From QQWI01 sp964522015 (GTDB lineage Bacteria; Bacillota; Clostridia; Peptostreptococcales; Acidaminobacteraceae), in NCBI GenBank assembly GCA_964522015.1, contig CAZFST010000009.1:62001-126000 (forward strand): 64,000 nt of DNA. The letters are read 5' to 3'. Positions 53,418 to 62,401 of the stretch are shown here, piece by piece (the stretch's first letter is position 1; the number at the start of each line of letters is the position of its first letter). Both the position numbers and the translations under genes were made by a program. The notes beneath the pieces were generated by a model. The model was not told the DNA's origin. It saw only the letters and a list, made by a program, of their open reading frames with translations, and ran no database searches.

Positions 53418-53449
53418 AAAGAGGCCAGGCGAACTCGCCTCGCCTCTTT
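53418..53449 (-). terminator. Terminator of the protease-bearing flagellin gene
   Basis: Stem AAAGAGGC/GCCTCTTT with inner AGGCGA/TCGCCT, followed on the minus strand by TTTT. It lies a few bases beyond the flagellin stop. Confidence 0.85.
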
Positions 53450-53452
53450 ATT

Positions 53453-55159
53453 TTAACTTCGTAACAATTGCAAAATACTCTGTGGCGCTTGATTGGCTTG
53501 AGACAACATGGCCTGTGATGCCTGTTGCAATATATTACTTTTAGTAAAATGCATCATCTCGCGGGCCATATCAACATCTCTGATACGACTTTCGGAAGCC
53601 TGAAGATTTTCTGCAGAAGTATCAACATTTCTTATGGTGTGTTCTATACGATTCTGAACAGCACCAAAATAAGATCTTGCACTGGATACCGACTCAATTG
53701 CATCGTCCAGGGTTTTTATAGCACTTCCAGCATAACCCCTAGTGGTCAGGTTAACACTTGCGACGCCCAAGCCAAGAGATGTCATATTTCGAGTGGTTAA
53801 TTCCATGTTTTGACCGCTGTTGCTGCCAATTTGGAAATAAAACTTTTCTGGCGCTTCAGAGGCTGTGACTGCAATACTGCTAGAATCCTTAGTTAAAGTA
53901 AAATGAGTATACACTAATGTCGTACCTGTGCCATTTGCGATGGTGCTTGCCAAGTCAAAATTGCTGCTTGAGCCTGCAATTGCACCTGTTTCAATGGCAC
54001 CTGTTCCAGTGGTGAAATCAGTACTGGCTGTTAAATAGGCATCAAAATTATTGGCATTGAAGTCAGCGATAAAGGCTGCGAAGGTTGTATAATTACTGGA
54101 AACACCGGCACCGACCTCACCTTGGTTTTGCTGAGTTGTATTCAACATGGCAGTATCAAGGGAAACACCTGTTTCCAATTGATCGATAATCGCATTGATC
54201 CCACCAACTGTGATTTCGTGTAATGTCTTTAAAGCGACATAAGCTGAAGCATAGCCTGAGATTGTGTTTGGAAAGGCTGCCCCTAAATTCACAGTAGCAT
54301 TATCAGCCGTTATAATACTTGTAGGATCAGTAATAAAGTCATTCCCGCCTTGGGTCAACATAGACAAGCCTTCCATAAACCAGCCATCTGCATTCGAGAC
54401 ACCACCACCAAGTAAGTTAGCCATCTCAGTGTATTCATAGGCATGCATAATTTCGTGAGCTAATAAACCGTCAAGAACATCATCCGATAGAGGGACCCCA
54501 CCAGGGGCAACATTATCAAGATTAATGGTCAACTTAAGCGTTGCACCTGCATCTGCTGTACTCATGGCAGCAGCATAGGTTCCTATGGTATCATTGACGT
54601 ATTCAACCACTAGTGACCGCTGGGTGGGAGAGTCAGGATGAGCAACGCCAAATCGAGCGTTGATTGCTACCATTGAGTCATTGATCCAACCAGGCACTTT
54701 CGCATCGATTTGAGCAATCAAGCTATGAAAGGGGTCAGATGCACCATAATTTAAAGCTTTCATGGTATTGAACTCAGTGTTGTTAGCAATCCGGTCTACT
54801 TCTTTAAGGAGTTGTGTGGTCTCCTCGTTTAGAACAATGCGATCCTCAGACGTATTGGTATCCGAAGCCGCTTGAACTGCCAATTCTCGCATTCTCTGCA
54901 ATATGGAATGGGTTTCACCAGCAGCCCCTTCAAAGGTCTGAATCAGTGAAACGGCATCCTGACTGTTGCGAGATGCTTGATTTAATCCACGAATTTGCCC
55001 ACGCATCTTCTCTGAAATTGAAAGACCCGCAGCATCATCTCCTGCCCTATTAATCCTTGATCCAGAAGATAATTTTTCGATGGATTTTGACCCTTGCACT
55101 GCATTAATTCCCATTTGTCGATGCGTGTTAATAGCAGCAAGGTTGTTGTTAATCCGCAT
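53453..55159 (-). CDS. Flagellin with inserted HExxH metalloprotease domain (flagellinolysin type)
   Basis: A 568-residue flagellin. Residues 1-~140 are the conserved D0/D1 N half (MRINNNLAAINTHRQ...SSGSRINRAGDDAAGL) and ~475-568 the C half (DVDMAREMMHFTKSNILQQASQAMLSQANQAPQSILQLL). The central variable region holds a zinc-protease signature HEIMH (His235, Glu236, His239) and a probable third ligand Glu263 in WFMEGLS, the gluzincin layout described for flagellinolysins. The assembled filament would thus display protease subunits. GGAGG precedes the ATG at 55159; an upstream frame to 55219 lacks one. A GCCGATAC sigma-28 -10 element lies at 55251-55258. All three zinc ligands are present. Confidence 0.93.
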   Translation of the reverse strand: MRINNNLAAINTHRQMGINAVQGSKSIEKLSSGSRINRAGDDAAGLSISEKMRGQIRGLNQASRNSQDAVSLIQTFEGAAGETHSILQRMRELAVQAASDTNTSEDRIVLNEETTQLLKEVDRIANNTEFNTMKALNYGASDPFHSLIAQIDAKVPGWINDSMVAINARFGVAHPDSPTQRSLVVEYVNDTIGTYAAAMSTADAGATLKLTINLDNVAPGGVPLSDDVLDGLLAHEIMHAYEYTEMANLLGGGVSNADGWFMEGLSMLTQGGNDFITDPTSIITADNATVNLGAAFPNTISGYASAYVALKTLHEITVGGINAIIDQLETGVSLDTAMLNTTQQNQGEVGAGVSSNYTTFAAFIADFNANNFDAYLTASTDFTTGTGAIETGAIAGSSSNFDLASTIANGTGTTLVYTHFTLTKDSSSIAVTASEAPEKFYFQIGSNSGQNMELTTRNMTSLGLGVASVNLTTRGYAGSAIKTLDDAIESVSSARSYFGAVQNRIEHTIRNVDTSAENLQASESRIRDVDMAREMMHFTKSNILQQASQAMLSQANQAPQSILQLLRS

Positions 55160-55250
55160 AATTTGACACCTCCCTGTACCCTGCACATTTAAGTGCACCT
55201 GTTGCAGCAAAAAATCCATTTCTTGCTTTTGAAGATAATATACATAGATA

Positions 55251-55258
55251 GTATCGGC
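55251..55258 (-). promoter_or_regulatory. Sigma-28 -10 element for the protease-bearing flagellin
   Basis: GCCGATAC on the minus strand, about 92 bases before the start codon. The -35 match (TAAA) at the expected 15-base spacing is poor. Confidence 0.55.
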
Positions 55259-55339
55259 AGAATTCTGAATATTTGCAGAGTTCGGGAGATTAGACTCGTT
55301 CGGAATATTTTATTCCTCCGAAATCTTTAACGACATCTA

Positions 55340-56455
55340 TTACTCCACTTTAAATTTTGGATACCATACGCCGCAATCATCCTGATAAAAGAGATTCGTG
55401 TTATACCATTTGTCAGCAATTTCCCAAAAACGTCTGACTGTAATTCCCGTAAAACTACAAAAATCTTCAAGAATTTTTTGATCTAATTGACCATCTTTCT
55501 TTAGCACAAGCGGTATTGCTTCTTCTCTTGTCAAACGGCCCCCTCGAATATAACGGGACGCCATTTCAGTAACACTGGAATGGCCAAATTTAGGATACTT
55601 CAACCATTGATTCAACAAATAAGCCGGGGAATCAATTTGATTAAAATTCTCAATGGTTCCTTCTCTTACCCATTCATGTTCCATGTGACTAAATCCGTAG
55701 CGCTTTGCCACTTCATAATTATGATAGGAATCCCATTTCATAAAATAGGACAGATAGATGGGTTCCAATCCTGAGGCTTCAATTTCTGCATAAGTTGGAA
55801 AACGGACAGATTCTAAATCCTTTAAGGTGATATCCTCATCTAACCACTGCTCAAAGTTTATTGGTTTCACCACATCATTTTGAAACTGAGTTTTTGCATC
55901 ATATGTTTCAACCTTTTGTGATCCACCATATTCATAATTGACATTTTCACCATATACCAAAAGCTTAATGCCCATATTCATACATAATTTAACTGGAAAC
56001 GCATAGATAGCAGCATCGATATACCAAGTGGGAGAACCTAGCATTTCGAAACCTTTCAACATCATTTTACGACCGACTTTCTGATTGAGACTTAAGGTAA
56101 TGACGTCGCAACCAAATGTATCTGAAATATTAGCCTTATTTTTACGTCCTGCTTCAGTCCAACTCCAATTGTCGACTGATATTAGAAGCGGATTCATTTT
56201 CAAGACTTCTTTCATCATATACACTTGCACAGTGGAGTCCTTCCCTCCAGAAACAGCAATTGCGCAATCATATCCATTGCCATTGCAGCCCCTATAACGG
56301 TCTGCCAGTGCTTGAAGTTCTTTGAAACGGTCATCCCAAGAGGTTATTCCTTTTTTTGCATAATTATTGCATGCTTCGCAAACACCATGATCGTCAAAAT
56401 TAATACCCGGTCTTGTATTGGGCATTACACAATTCTTACAATGTTTAATTTCCAT
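55340..56455 (-). CDS. N-acetyl sugar amidotransferase (PseA/WbpG family)
   Basis: A 371-residue PP-loop enzyme. N-terminal CKNC and CEAC motifs suggest a zinc site, and the ATP pyrophosphatase loop SGGKDST is at 69-75. Family members convert an acetamido to an acetamidino group on nonulosonic acids (PseA in Campylobacter) or on LPS sugars (WbpG), usually with ammonia from a HisH/HisF-like partner, which is not seen here. It follows neuA by 16 bases, so it probably modifies the legionaminic/pseudaminic-type sugar made by this operon. Confidence 0.88.
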   Translation of the reverse strand: MEIKHCKNCVMPNTRPGINFDDHGVCEACNNYAKKGITSWDDRFKELQALADRYRGCNGNGYDCAIAVSGGKDSTVQVYMMKEVLKMNPLLISVDNWSWTEAGRKNKANISDTFGCDVITLSLNQKVGRKMMLKGFEMLGSPTWYIDAAIYAFPVKLCMNMGIKLLVYGENVNYEYGGSQKVETYDAKTQFQNDVVKPINFEQWLDEDITLKDLESVRFPTYAEIEASGLEPIYLSYFMKWDSYHNYEVAKRYGFSHMEHEWVREGTIENFNQIDSPAYLLNQWLKYPKFGHSSVTEMASRYIRGGRLTREEAIPLVLKKDGQLDQKILEDFCSFTGITVRRFWEIADKWYNTNLFYQDDCGVWYPKFKVE

Positions 56456-56471
56456 GAAAACCTCCTTTATT

Positions 56472-57194
56472 CTACTTCTGACTCATTATAAATTCTGCAT
56501 ATTGAATATCATGTAGGCCATCAATATCTAAACTCTCAATTTCATCCATGATGTAGGATGAGAATGGAAGTGTCACATAACGACTATCTTCCATAAAATG
56601 CTTCAAGTCTCGAATATAAATAGCACCATTGATGTGGTAAGCCGTGGGTAAACTTTGCCTCGGGGCCTCGAAATCTGCAATACTACCTAGAAATTTGATA
56701 TTCTCCCCCTCTCCAAAAAACATTTTTAAGGGATGATGTTGGGATTTACAAATACTTACTAAGCAGTTGGCTTTTTCAGATAGATACTGTTCAATTGCCT
56801 CATCGATATGATGATGGTTTCTAAAGGGTGAAGTACATTGTAGCATCACGAAAAAAGTATCATTTCTTGAATTTAAAATAGATTGTAAAGCATGTAATGT
56901 TGAAGAAGCGCTAGAAGACTCATCTTGACTGAGTTCAATGGGCCTTTCAATGATTTTAGCACCATAAGAAAGCGCTACTTCAGCAATTTGTGCATCGTCA
57001 GTTGATACAAAAATCTCTTTAATATACCGTGAAGACTTTGCAGCTTCAATAGTGTACCCAATTAGTGGTTTACCTGCCAGAGGATATATGTTCTTTTTGG
57101 GAATACCCTTTGATCCACCACGAGCAAGGATTAAACAGCAAGTACTTATATTTCTGTCATATCTGCGAATATCTTTTGCTTTTCCACTTTCCAT
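56472..57194 (-). CDS. CMP-nonulosonic acid cytidylyltransferase
   Basis: A 240-residue NeuA/LegF/PseF-type enzyme that activates the nine-carbon acid with CTP. The nucleotide-binding motif LILARGGSKGIPKKNI and STDDAQIAEVALSYGA, RPIELSQDESSSAS and the later DIDGLHDIQYAE match the family. The ATG at 57194 follows GAGG at good spacing and lies 49 bases inside the end of the epimerase gene. Which acid it activates depends on the epimerase and synthase; legionaminic acid is favoured by the neuC-type gene next to it. Confidence 0.92.
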   Translation of the reverse strand: MESGKAKDIRRYDRNISTCCLILARGGSKGIPKKNIYPLAGKPLIGYTIEAAKSSRYIKEIFVSTDDAQIAEVALSYGAKIIERPIELSQDESSSASSTLHALQSILNSRNDTFFVMLQCTSPFRNHHHIDEAIEQYLSEKANCLVSICKSQHHPLKMFFGEGENIKFLGSIADFEAPRQSLPTAYHINGAIYIRDLKHFMEDSRYVTLPFSSYIMDEIESLDIDGLHDIQYAEFIMSQK

Positions 57195-58279
57195 GTTTTA
57201 TCCTCATTGAGTACATTGACAAAATTTGCTGCGCTATTACCAGTGCCAAAGTATGTGGTACCAACCACCGGTCCATTGGTTGTGGCTTTTTCTATAGCAG
57301 CCAAAATTGAAGTTTCATCGCTTTCGGAATTGATAATCGAAGGATACTCAAAGCGATTTTTTTGCCGGTTGCCAATATTAATGCTTGGAATACCATAAAA
57401 AGGGGTCTCATGGATGCCACAACTTGAATTTCCAATCATATATCGACAATTCTTAATAAATTCAAGAAAATATTCAAAACGGATAGAAGGAAAAATTTTA
57501 AATCGCGGATTATTGGAAAATCGCTCATAAGCTTTCAGAATGATATTACTGCCTAGATCATTATTGGGATAAATCAAAATATAGTTGTGGCCTGATGCTA
57601 ACAGAGCATTGACGAAATGCTGCGATTGAAGTTCAAGTGCCTCAACTTCAGTAGTTAATGGGTGAAAAATAGCCATTGCATACTCTTGAAATTCGATATA
57701 ATAACGGGCCTTAATTTGATTAAAACTTAAACTTGGTGTAGCAATGAGAGAATCAATATCAGGAGATCCAATCACATGAATGGACGTTTTGTTTTCACCC
57801 AGCTGTACCAATCGTTTCTTTGCGTCTTCGTTGGAAACAAAATGGATATGTGCAAGTTTGGTAACTGAATGTCTAATTGACTCGTCTATTGTGCCAGACA
57901 ACTCACCACCTTCAATATGGGCAACCAAAATATTGTTCAAAGCCCCAACAATAGCCCCTGCTAAGGTTTCAATGCGGTCACCATGTATCACCATCATATC
58001 TGGTCCTAGCTCTTTAACATATCGACTTAGTCCATTAATCGTATTGGCAAGTACCAAATCCATTGGCTCCTGATCAATTTGATTCATGTATATTTGAATA
58101 TGTTTATAGCCATCCGAAATCACTTCAAACTGTGTATCGCCATATTTTTTCATGGTATGCATACCTGTAATAAAAATATGACTATCAAATTTCTCAGATT
58201 CTTCAACGATCCTCATCAGTGGCTTCATTTTGCCATAATCCGCACGAGTCCCAGTCAAAAAAAGTATTTTCTTATTCAT
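57146..58279 (-). CDS. Hydrolysing UDP-sugar 2-epimerase (NeuC/LegG type)
   Basis: A 377-residue enzyme of the NeuC family, which opens a UDP-N-acetyl sugar to give the free 2-epimer used by the synthase. Motifs: FLTGTRADYGKMKPLMR, GDRIETLAGAIVGALNNILVAHIEGGE, DESIRHSVTKLAHIHFVSNEDAKKRL and GNSSCGIHETPFYGIPSINIGNR. In legionaminic acid synthesis this enzyme (LegG) uses UDP-2,4-diacetamido-trideoxyglucose, while NeuC proper uses UDP-GlcNAc; the two cannot be separated by eye. The ATG at 58279 overlaps the end of the synthase gene by eight bases. Confidence 0.92.
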   Translation of the reverse strand: MNKKILFLTGTRADYGKMKPLMRIVEESEKFDSHIFITGMHTMKKYGDTQFEVISDGYKHIQIYMNQIDQEPMDLVLANTINGLSRYVKELGPDMMVIHGDRIETLAGAIVGALNNILVAHIEGGELSGTIDESIRHSVTKLAHIHFVSNEDAKKRLVQLGENKTSIHVIGSPDIDSLIATPSLSFNQIKARYYIEFQEYAMAIFHPLTTEVEALELQSQHFVNALLASGHNYILIYPNNDLGSNIILKAYERFSNNPRFKIFPSIRFEYFLEFIKNCRYMIGNSSCGIHETPFYGIPSINIGNRQKNRFEYPSIINSESDETSILAAIEKATTNGPVVGTTYFGTGNSAANFVNVLNEDKTWKVEKQKIFADMTEI

Positions 58280-59306
58280 GTATCTCATCCCATTTTAAAT
58301 GTTGGTCTTTTTTGATGTCTTTGCTTACTGTTTTTCCTAGTATACCGTTATAATCCTTTGCTTTGATTTCTCCAATGCCGGGCCGCTTGACCCATAAGTT
58401 ATCCTTTGTTAGGACTTCACCAGTTTTAATATCAGCAATGGCCACCACTGTCGAATATGCAAAATCAATGGTTACTTGTTCTTCATTAAGGATAGACTTA
58501 CTGCCTTTAGTTGACTTCCAAACAATTTCACTGGCTTCTATAATAAGCTTTAACTCATCTGGATCCATTGAAATTTCGATATCAGGACCAGGAAGGGTTT
58601 TATCATAAGTAAAATGGCGCTCGACAATCGAGGCACCTAGAGCAACCGATGCAATACTCGGAAATGGTGACAGAGAGTGATCTGATAGTCCCAAAATAGC
58701 ATCAGGAAAAGCCTCCGCCAAATCCTTAATGGCATTCAATCGAATTTTTTCGTAAGGAGTGGGATAAATACTGGTACAATGTAAAAGTGCATAGGGACAG
58801 CCATGGGCTTTGATAATCTCAACAGCTGGCTTAACTGACTCGATATCATTCATACCAGTACTAAGAATAATAGGCTTCCCAAAGCCTGCAATATGTTCTA
58901 CTAAAGGGTAATTGTTACACTCTCCGGAGCCGATTTTATAGGCACTAACGCCCATACCTTCTAACCGATCCGCTGCAGCACGCGAAAAAGGAGTACTTAA
59001 AAAAATCATGCCCTTATTTTCAACATAGGCTTTTAATTCTATTTCTTCAAGCTCTGTTAACTCGGATTGTTTCATAATGTCCCAAATGGAGATTTTCGCA
59101 TTACCTGGAATGGTCTCTTTTGCTAAAGGTGACATCTCATCTTCAACAATATGACACTGAAATTTAACGCATTCACAGCCTGAGGCAAAGGCAGCATCAA
59201 CCATTTTTTTTGCAGTAACGAGATCACCATTATGGTTAATACCCACTTCAGCAATGACAAAGGGTTTGAACTCTTGGCCAATTTCACGATTACCGATTTT
59301 AAACAT
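58272..59306 (-). CDS. Nonulosonic acid synthase (NeuB/LegI type)
   Basis: A 344-residue enzyme condensing phosphoenolpyruvate with the epimerised six-carbon sugar to make sialic-, legionaminic- or pseudaminic-type acid. The N-terminal barrel shows FVIAEVGINHNGD, VKFQ and YKIGSGECNNYPLVEHIA, HCTSIYPTP and GLSDHSL; the C-terminal antifreeze-like SAF domain has KTGEVLTKDNLWVKRPGIGE. GGGAGG precedes the ATG. It overlaps the methyltransferase gene by eight bases, indicating tight coupling along the operon. Confidence 0.94.
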   Translation of the reverse strand: MFKIGNREIGQEFKPFVIAEVGINHNGDLVTAKKMVDAAFASGCECVKFQCHIVEDEMSPLAKETIPGNAKISIWDIMKQSELTELEEIELKAYVENKGMIFLSTPFSRAAADRLEGMGVSAYKIGSGECNNYPLVEHIAGFGKPIILSTGMNDIESVKPAVEIIKAHGCPYALLHCTSIYPTPYEKIRLNAIKDLAEAFPDAILGLSDHSLSPFPSIASVALGASIVERHFTYDKTLPGPDIEISMDPDELKLIIEASEIVWKSTKGSKSILNEEQVTIDFAYSTVVAIADIKTGEVLTKDNLWVKRPGIGEIKAKDYNGILGKTVSKDIKKDQHLKWDEIHE

Positions 59307-60264
59307 TTGAGATTTTCCTCCCTACATAGAAAAATTCTGTTGCATCAACAGCCCCTATTTCACATAAGTAATGATCCATATCATGAATAAACTTTGCAAG
59401 TTTTGCATTTGTTGATTCATCATACCTCAAACCACCTATGATTTCATGAAATAAACCATAAAGATCTTCAAAATGGGATTGCTTAAAATAAATTTCAAGA
59501 GCGTCTATCATTTGATAGTACCCTGCATCATTATCGTTTGGCGATTGTACTTTCTCACCAACATCCCCTTCATATTTAAGATGAAGATACTTCTGATTAA
59601 TCATCCCATGTAACTCATCAATGGTCTCTGGTATATGGTAGTTCTCAAAATAAAAACCTGAAGCACTTGCCAACACTTCAATCAACGTAGCAATTGCTGC
59701 ATTTTTTTTGGATACTCTATCACGTGTTGGTTCATGAACCATCACTAAGCCGTCATTTTTCAGGAGGCTTACAACCTTAGACAAAATGCCATTTTGATCC
59801 TTGAAATGATGTAAAGCCCCTACAAAGACTACTGCATCAAATAGGTATTCTGGCTTATAGGTCATAATATCGCCACATATATAGTTCAAATTTCCCCGTT
59901 GCTCACGCCAAGGATCCTGATTGGAATAAGCATTGGCTACCTCAATAACAGCATCAGACAAATCAATTCCAGTGACGTCAAAACCCGCCCTCGAAAGTTC
60001 AAGTGCTATGTATCCAGGACCACATCCTATTTCAAGAATTTTGATATCTTGCTTTTCTGGAAAGCATTCTATTAATTTGTTTTTTATCCGACTAAATTGC
60101 TCTAGCATATCTAGTTTGACATATGCTTTTCTGCGCCAAGTGTTATTGTAAAAATAGTCACAATCCTCAACCAGTCTCAAATCAGGGATATGGCCATTGG
60201 ATATACGCTCATTTATTTGACTATTAAAAGATTCCTTTTCTAACTCCAAATTAGTCAAAGTCAT
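59299..60264 (-). CDS. Class I SAM-dependent methyltransferase
   Basis: A 321-residue methyltransferase. The SAM-binding glycine loop ILEIGCGPGY is at 76-85, acidic residue at VTGIDLSDAV, then CGDIM and DAVVFVGALHHF. The C-terminal ~120 residues are a helical extension without a known match. Being between Maf and NeuB in the flagellar sugar operon, it may methylate the nonulosonic acid or its acetamidino group, as occurs on some Campylobacter flagellin glycans; this is inference. Confidence 0.85.
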   Translation of the reverse strand: MTLTNLELEKESFNSQINERISNGHIPDLRLVEDCDYFYNNTWRRKAYVKLDMLEQFSRIKNKLIECFPEKQDIKILEIGCGPGYIALELSRAGFDVTGIDLSDAVIEVANAYSNQDPWREQRGNLNYICGDIMTYKPEYLFDAVVFVGALHHFKDQNGILSKVVSLLKNDGLVMVHEPTRDRVSKKNAAIATLIEVLASASGFYFENYHIPETIDELHGMINQKYLHLKYEGDVGEKVQSPNDNDAGYYQMIDALEIYFKQSHFEDLYGLFHEIIGGLRYDESTNAKLAKFIHDMDHYLCEIGAVDATEFFYVGRKISNV

Positions 60265-60295
60265 GCTCAGCTCCTCTCATGAAAAATGTCTTTTT

Positions 60296-62083
60296 TTACA
60301 ATTCGTTAATTATTTCCAATGTTGCCAATAAAACTCTGAACGTTTCCGAAACCTTAAGCTTTTGACGTTTTCTATAAGATTCATTCTTGCATGTTTCTTC
60401 AATCGAGTAGAAAGCAGGAATCAGCATCATTCCAAAAACCTCAGTATACAATTCGTTTTCTTCTAAGAATTCGAAATAACTTTCCAATTTTATCGCTATT
60501 TCATGCTCTGTGATTTCTTCATTGATAATCATCAAATAATACTCATTGGTTTTTATCACCATTTGTTCAACATCATTCTTAATACTAATTATTTGATTAA
60601 TTATTTCCTGATGGTCATTGGTGCTCTCCCAAAGTCCCATAAGTCTTAAGATTTCAACTTTATCCTTTGCTTTATTTGCAGAATGATTTAACATAGCGAC
60701 ATCATTCAATAAGTCATCATAAGACCCGTCAATAGTTCCCTCAAGAACAACACCAGTCTTACCTAGGTTATAAAAGTTAATGCCTTCTGCCATTTTGTTA
60801 TGGATAATACTCTCAATAGCATTTTTCATATTTACAAAACCTGTATCCGTATAAATTTGTTCCCCACGTTTGTCAACGGTTGAGATTAATCCTGATGCAC
60901 TACCTTCAAGATCTAAATACCCTTCATGCCATGCCCCATTCGAATATAATTTTCCGTTGGAATATGCCAAATCCTGACCTATTAGGTATAACCGCTTGAA
61001 ACCCATGGCAATTAAGCTATTCATGGCAAACAAAGCCACTGAGAAATTTCCAGGAGTCATTTCTATCTTCATGGATGTTTTCCTTATAATGTACTGCGCC
61101 ATAAGATTTGCATCAATAAACATTACGAGCTTAGGGCCCGTGTAATTTTTCACCACTTGATAATATAAGGAATCTGAATATATCAAAATTGGTTCTTGAG
61201 AAATATCTTTGAATACGGTTAACTGTTCAGGAGATCCATCTATTGAAAAATAAAAATCAGGAACAATACCATGAAAATTAAGTATGCCTATAGCACTACC
61301 CACAGCTGCAATGTAAAAACTCTCGCCATTTTCTTTAATAAATCCTATCATATCATTTAGTGATGGCCCTGCTGAAACCAAAAGTACGGGTTTATCCTCA
61401 AAAAATCCATTGATCAACGTCACAGGAGGGCTGTAGCTCGAAAAATTATTTAAAGTGTTGTTTAGCCACATAATCTTAAAATGATCTATTGTACTCAAAT
61501 TAGACCGCCATATTTGAATCTCCTTAACAACCCACTCCATAATATAAGTATAGTAGTCCGAAAAGATGCTTCTATATGTGATATTATAACCAAAGTCAAT
61601 TTTTTTACCTGTTTGTCGAATTAAGACTTGATTTATTTCAGATACGGCCAGGCGATAGTCATTACCAATTATGAATTCAACTGACTCAAAAGTATTCAGC
61701 AGTTTTTCTAAGTCAAGATGAAACAAAGCTTGCTCAAAAATTTCAGGGACAGGCTCAATAATGATAATTTTAACCAGAGAAGGATACAACTCTTTATGTA
61801 CAATCAGGTACTTAGCAATATGACCAAATCCCAAACCGAATAAAATTAGTACATGGGTAGCTGCATCCACTGTCTCCAGTGTTTTTTCCAGCTCAATCGC
61901 CAAATCATACTTGGAATGAATCAAACAAGCCATATCCTCCCTCAGAATTAATGCATTATCACTGGTGAGTTTACAAGTGTAATCCCTTGTAAGTTGATTA
62001 GCATATTGGATTTGATTCTTCAGCTCAGGCATTTCAGTATCTAAATACTTTCTATTCTTTTTATGAAGTTTCCAATTACTCAT
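60296..62083 (-). CDS. Maf-type flagellin glycosyltransferase (DUF115)
   Basis: A 595-residue motility accessory factor. The central DUF115/MAF_flag10 domain begins near residue 231 with KPVLLVSAGPSLND and continues through AAVGSAIGILNFHGIVPDFYFSIDGSPEQ, MTPGNFSVALFAMNSLIAMGFKRLYLIGQDLAYSNGKLYSNG. Maf proteins transfer CMP-activated nonulosonic acids onto flagellin Ser/Thr, or are needed for it. The ATG overlaps the stop of the small upstream gene (ATGA), with GAGG before it. Its place between the sugar operon and the flagellin gene fits this role. Confidence 0.92.
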   Translation of the reverse strand: MSNWKLHKKNRKYLDTEMPELKNQIQYANQLTRDYTCKLTSDNALILREDMACLIHSKYDLAIELEKTLETVDAATHVLILFGLGFGHIAKYLIVHKELYPSLVKIIIIEPVPEIFEQALFHLDLEKLLNTFESVEFIIGNDYRLAVSEINQVLIRQTGKKIDFGYNITYRSIFSDYYTYIMEWVVKEIQIWRSNLSTIDHFKIMWLNNTLNNFSSYSPPVTLINGFFEDKPVLLVSAGPSLNDMIGFIKENGESFYIAAVGSAIGILNFHGIVPDFYFSIDGSPEQLTVFKDISQEPILIYSDSLYYQVVKNYTGPKLVMFIDANLMAQYIIRKTSMKIEMTPGNFSVALFAMNSLIAMGFKRLYLIGQDLAYSNGKLYSNGAWHEGYLDLEGSASGLISTVDKRGEQIYTDTGFVNMKNAIESIIHNKMAEGINFYNLGKTGVVLEGTIDGSYDDLLNDVAMLNHSANKAKDKVEILRLMGLWESTNDHQEIINQIISIKNDVEQMVIKTNEYYLMIINEEITEHEIAIKLESYFEFLEENELYTEVFGMMLIPAFYSIEETCKNESYRKRQKLKVSETFRVLLATLEIINEL

Positions 62084-62331
62084 TGCAACACCTCATCATT
62101 ATTTTTAATTTCATACTTAGCAATTTCGAGAGCTAAGCGATAATCTTTTTTTTGATATGCAGTAAAGATACTTTCAATAATTGGCTCCAAACGCTTTCTT
62201 TCCAATGAATCTGCTATTGAATACGAATGTTCAATGTTATCAATTAGCACAATGAAAAATTCTGAAAAACTCTTCAAATCATATGCATATAAAGCTTCTT
62301 CTAAAGATGAAAAGATTTCATTAAAATCCAT
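62080..62331 (-). CDS. Small helical protein coupled to Maf
   Basis: An 83-residue acidic, helical protein (MDFNEIFSSLEEALYAYDLKSF...) without a recognised domain. It overlaps the maf gene by four bases and lies just after the flagellin terminator. Similar small cistrons near Maf genes are not something I can name with confidence. The ATG at 62331 is used here; a GTG at 62340 in the same frame is possible. Ribosome sites for either are weak. A helper of flagellin glycosylation is plausible from position only. Confidence 0.6.
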   Translation of the reverse strand: MDFNEIFSSLEEALYAYDLKSFSEFFIVLIDNIEHSYSIADSLERKRLEPIIESIFTAYQKKDYRLALEIAKYEIKNNDEVLQ

Positions 62332-62356
62332 ATAAATCACGTCCGTTCTTTAAAAT

Positions 62357-62382
62357 AAAGTCCAGCGTTCCCGCTGGACTTT
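62357..62382 (-). terminator. Terminator after the major flagellin gene
   Basis: 11-bp stem (AAAGTCCAGCG pairing with its complement, 4-base loop), followed on the minus strand by TTTATTTT. Incomplete termination here would feed the glycosylation operon. Confidence 0.85.
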
Positions 62383-62401
62383 AAGTGTGTTAATTATGTT
62401 T

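Noticed and set aside
55160..55219. Upstream start for the protease-bearing flagellin
   Set aside because: The flagellin N terminus MRINNNLAAIN begins at 55159, with GGAGG upstream; the extra 20 residues would block normal export and assembly.
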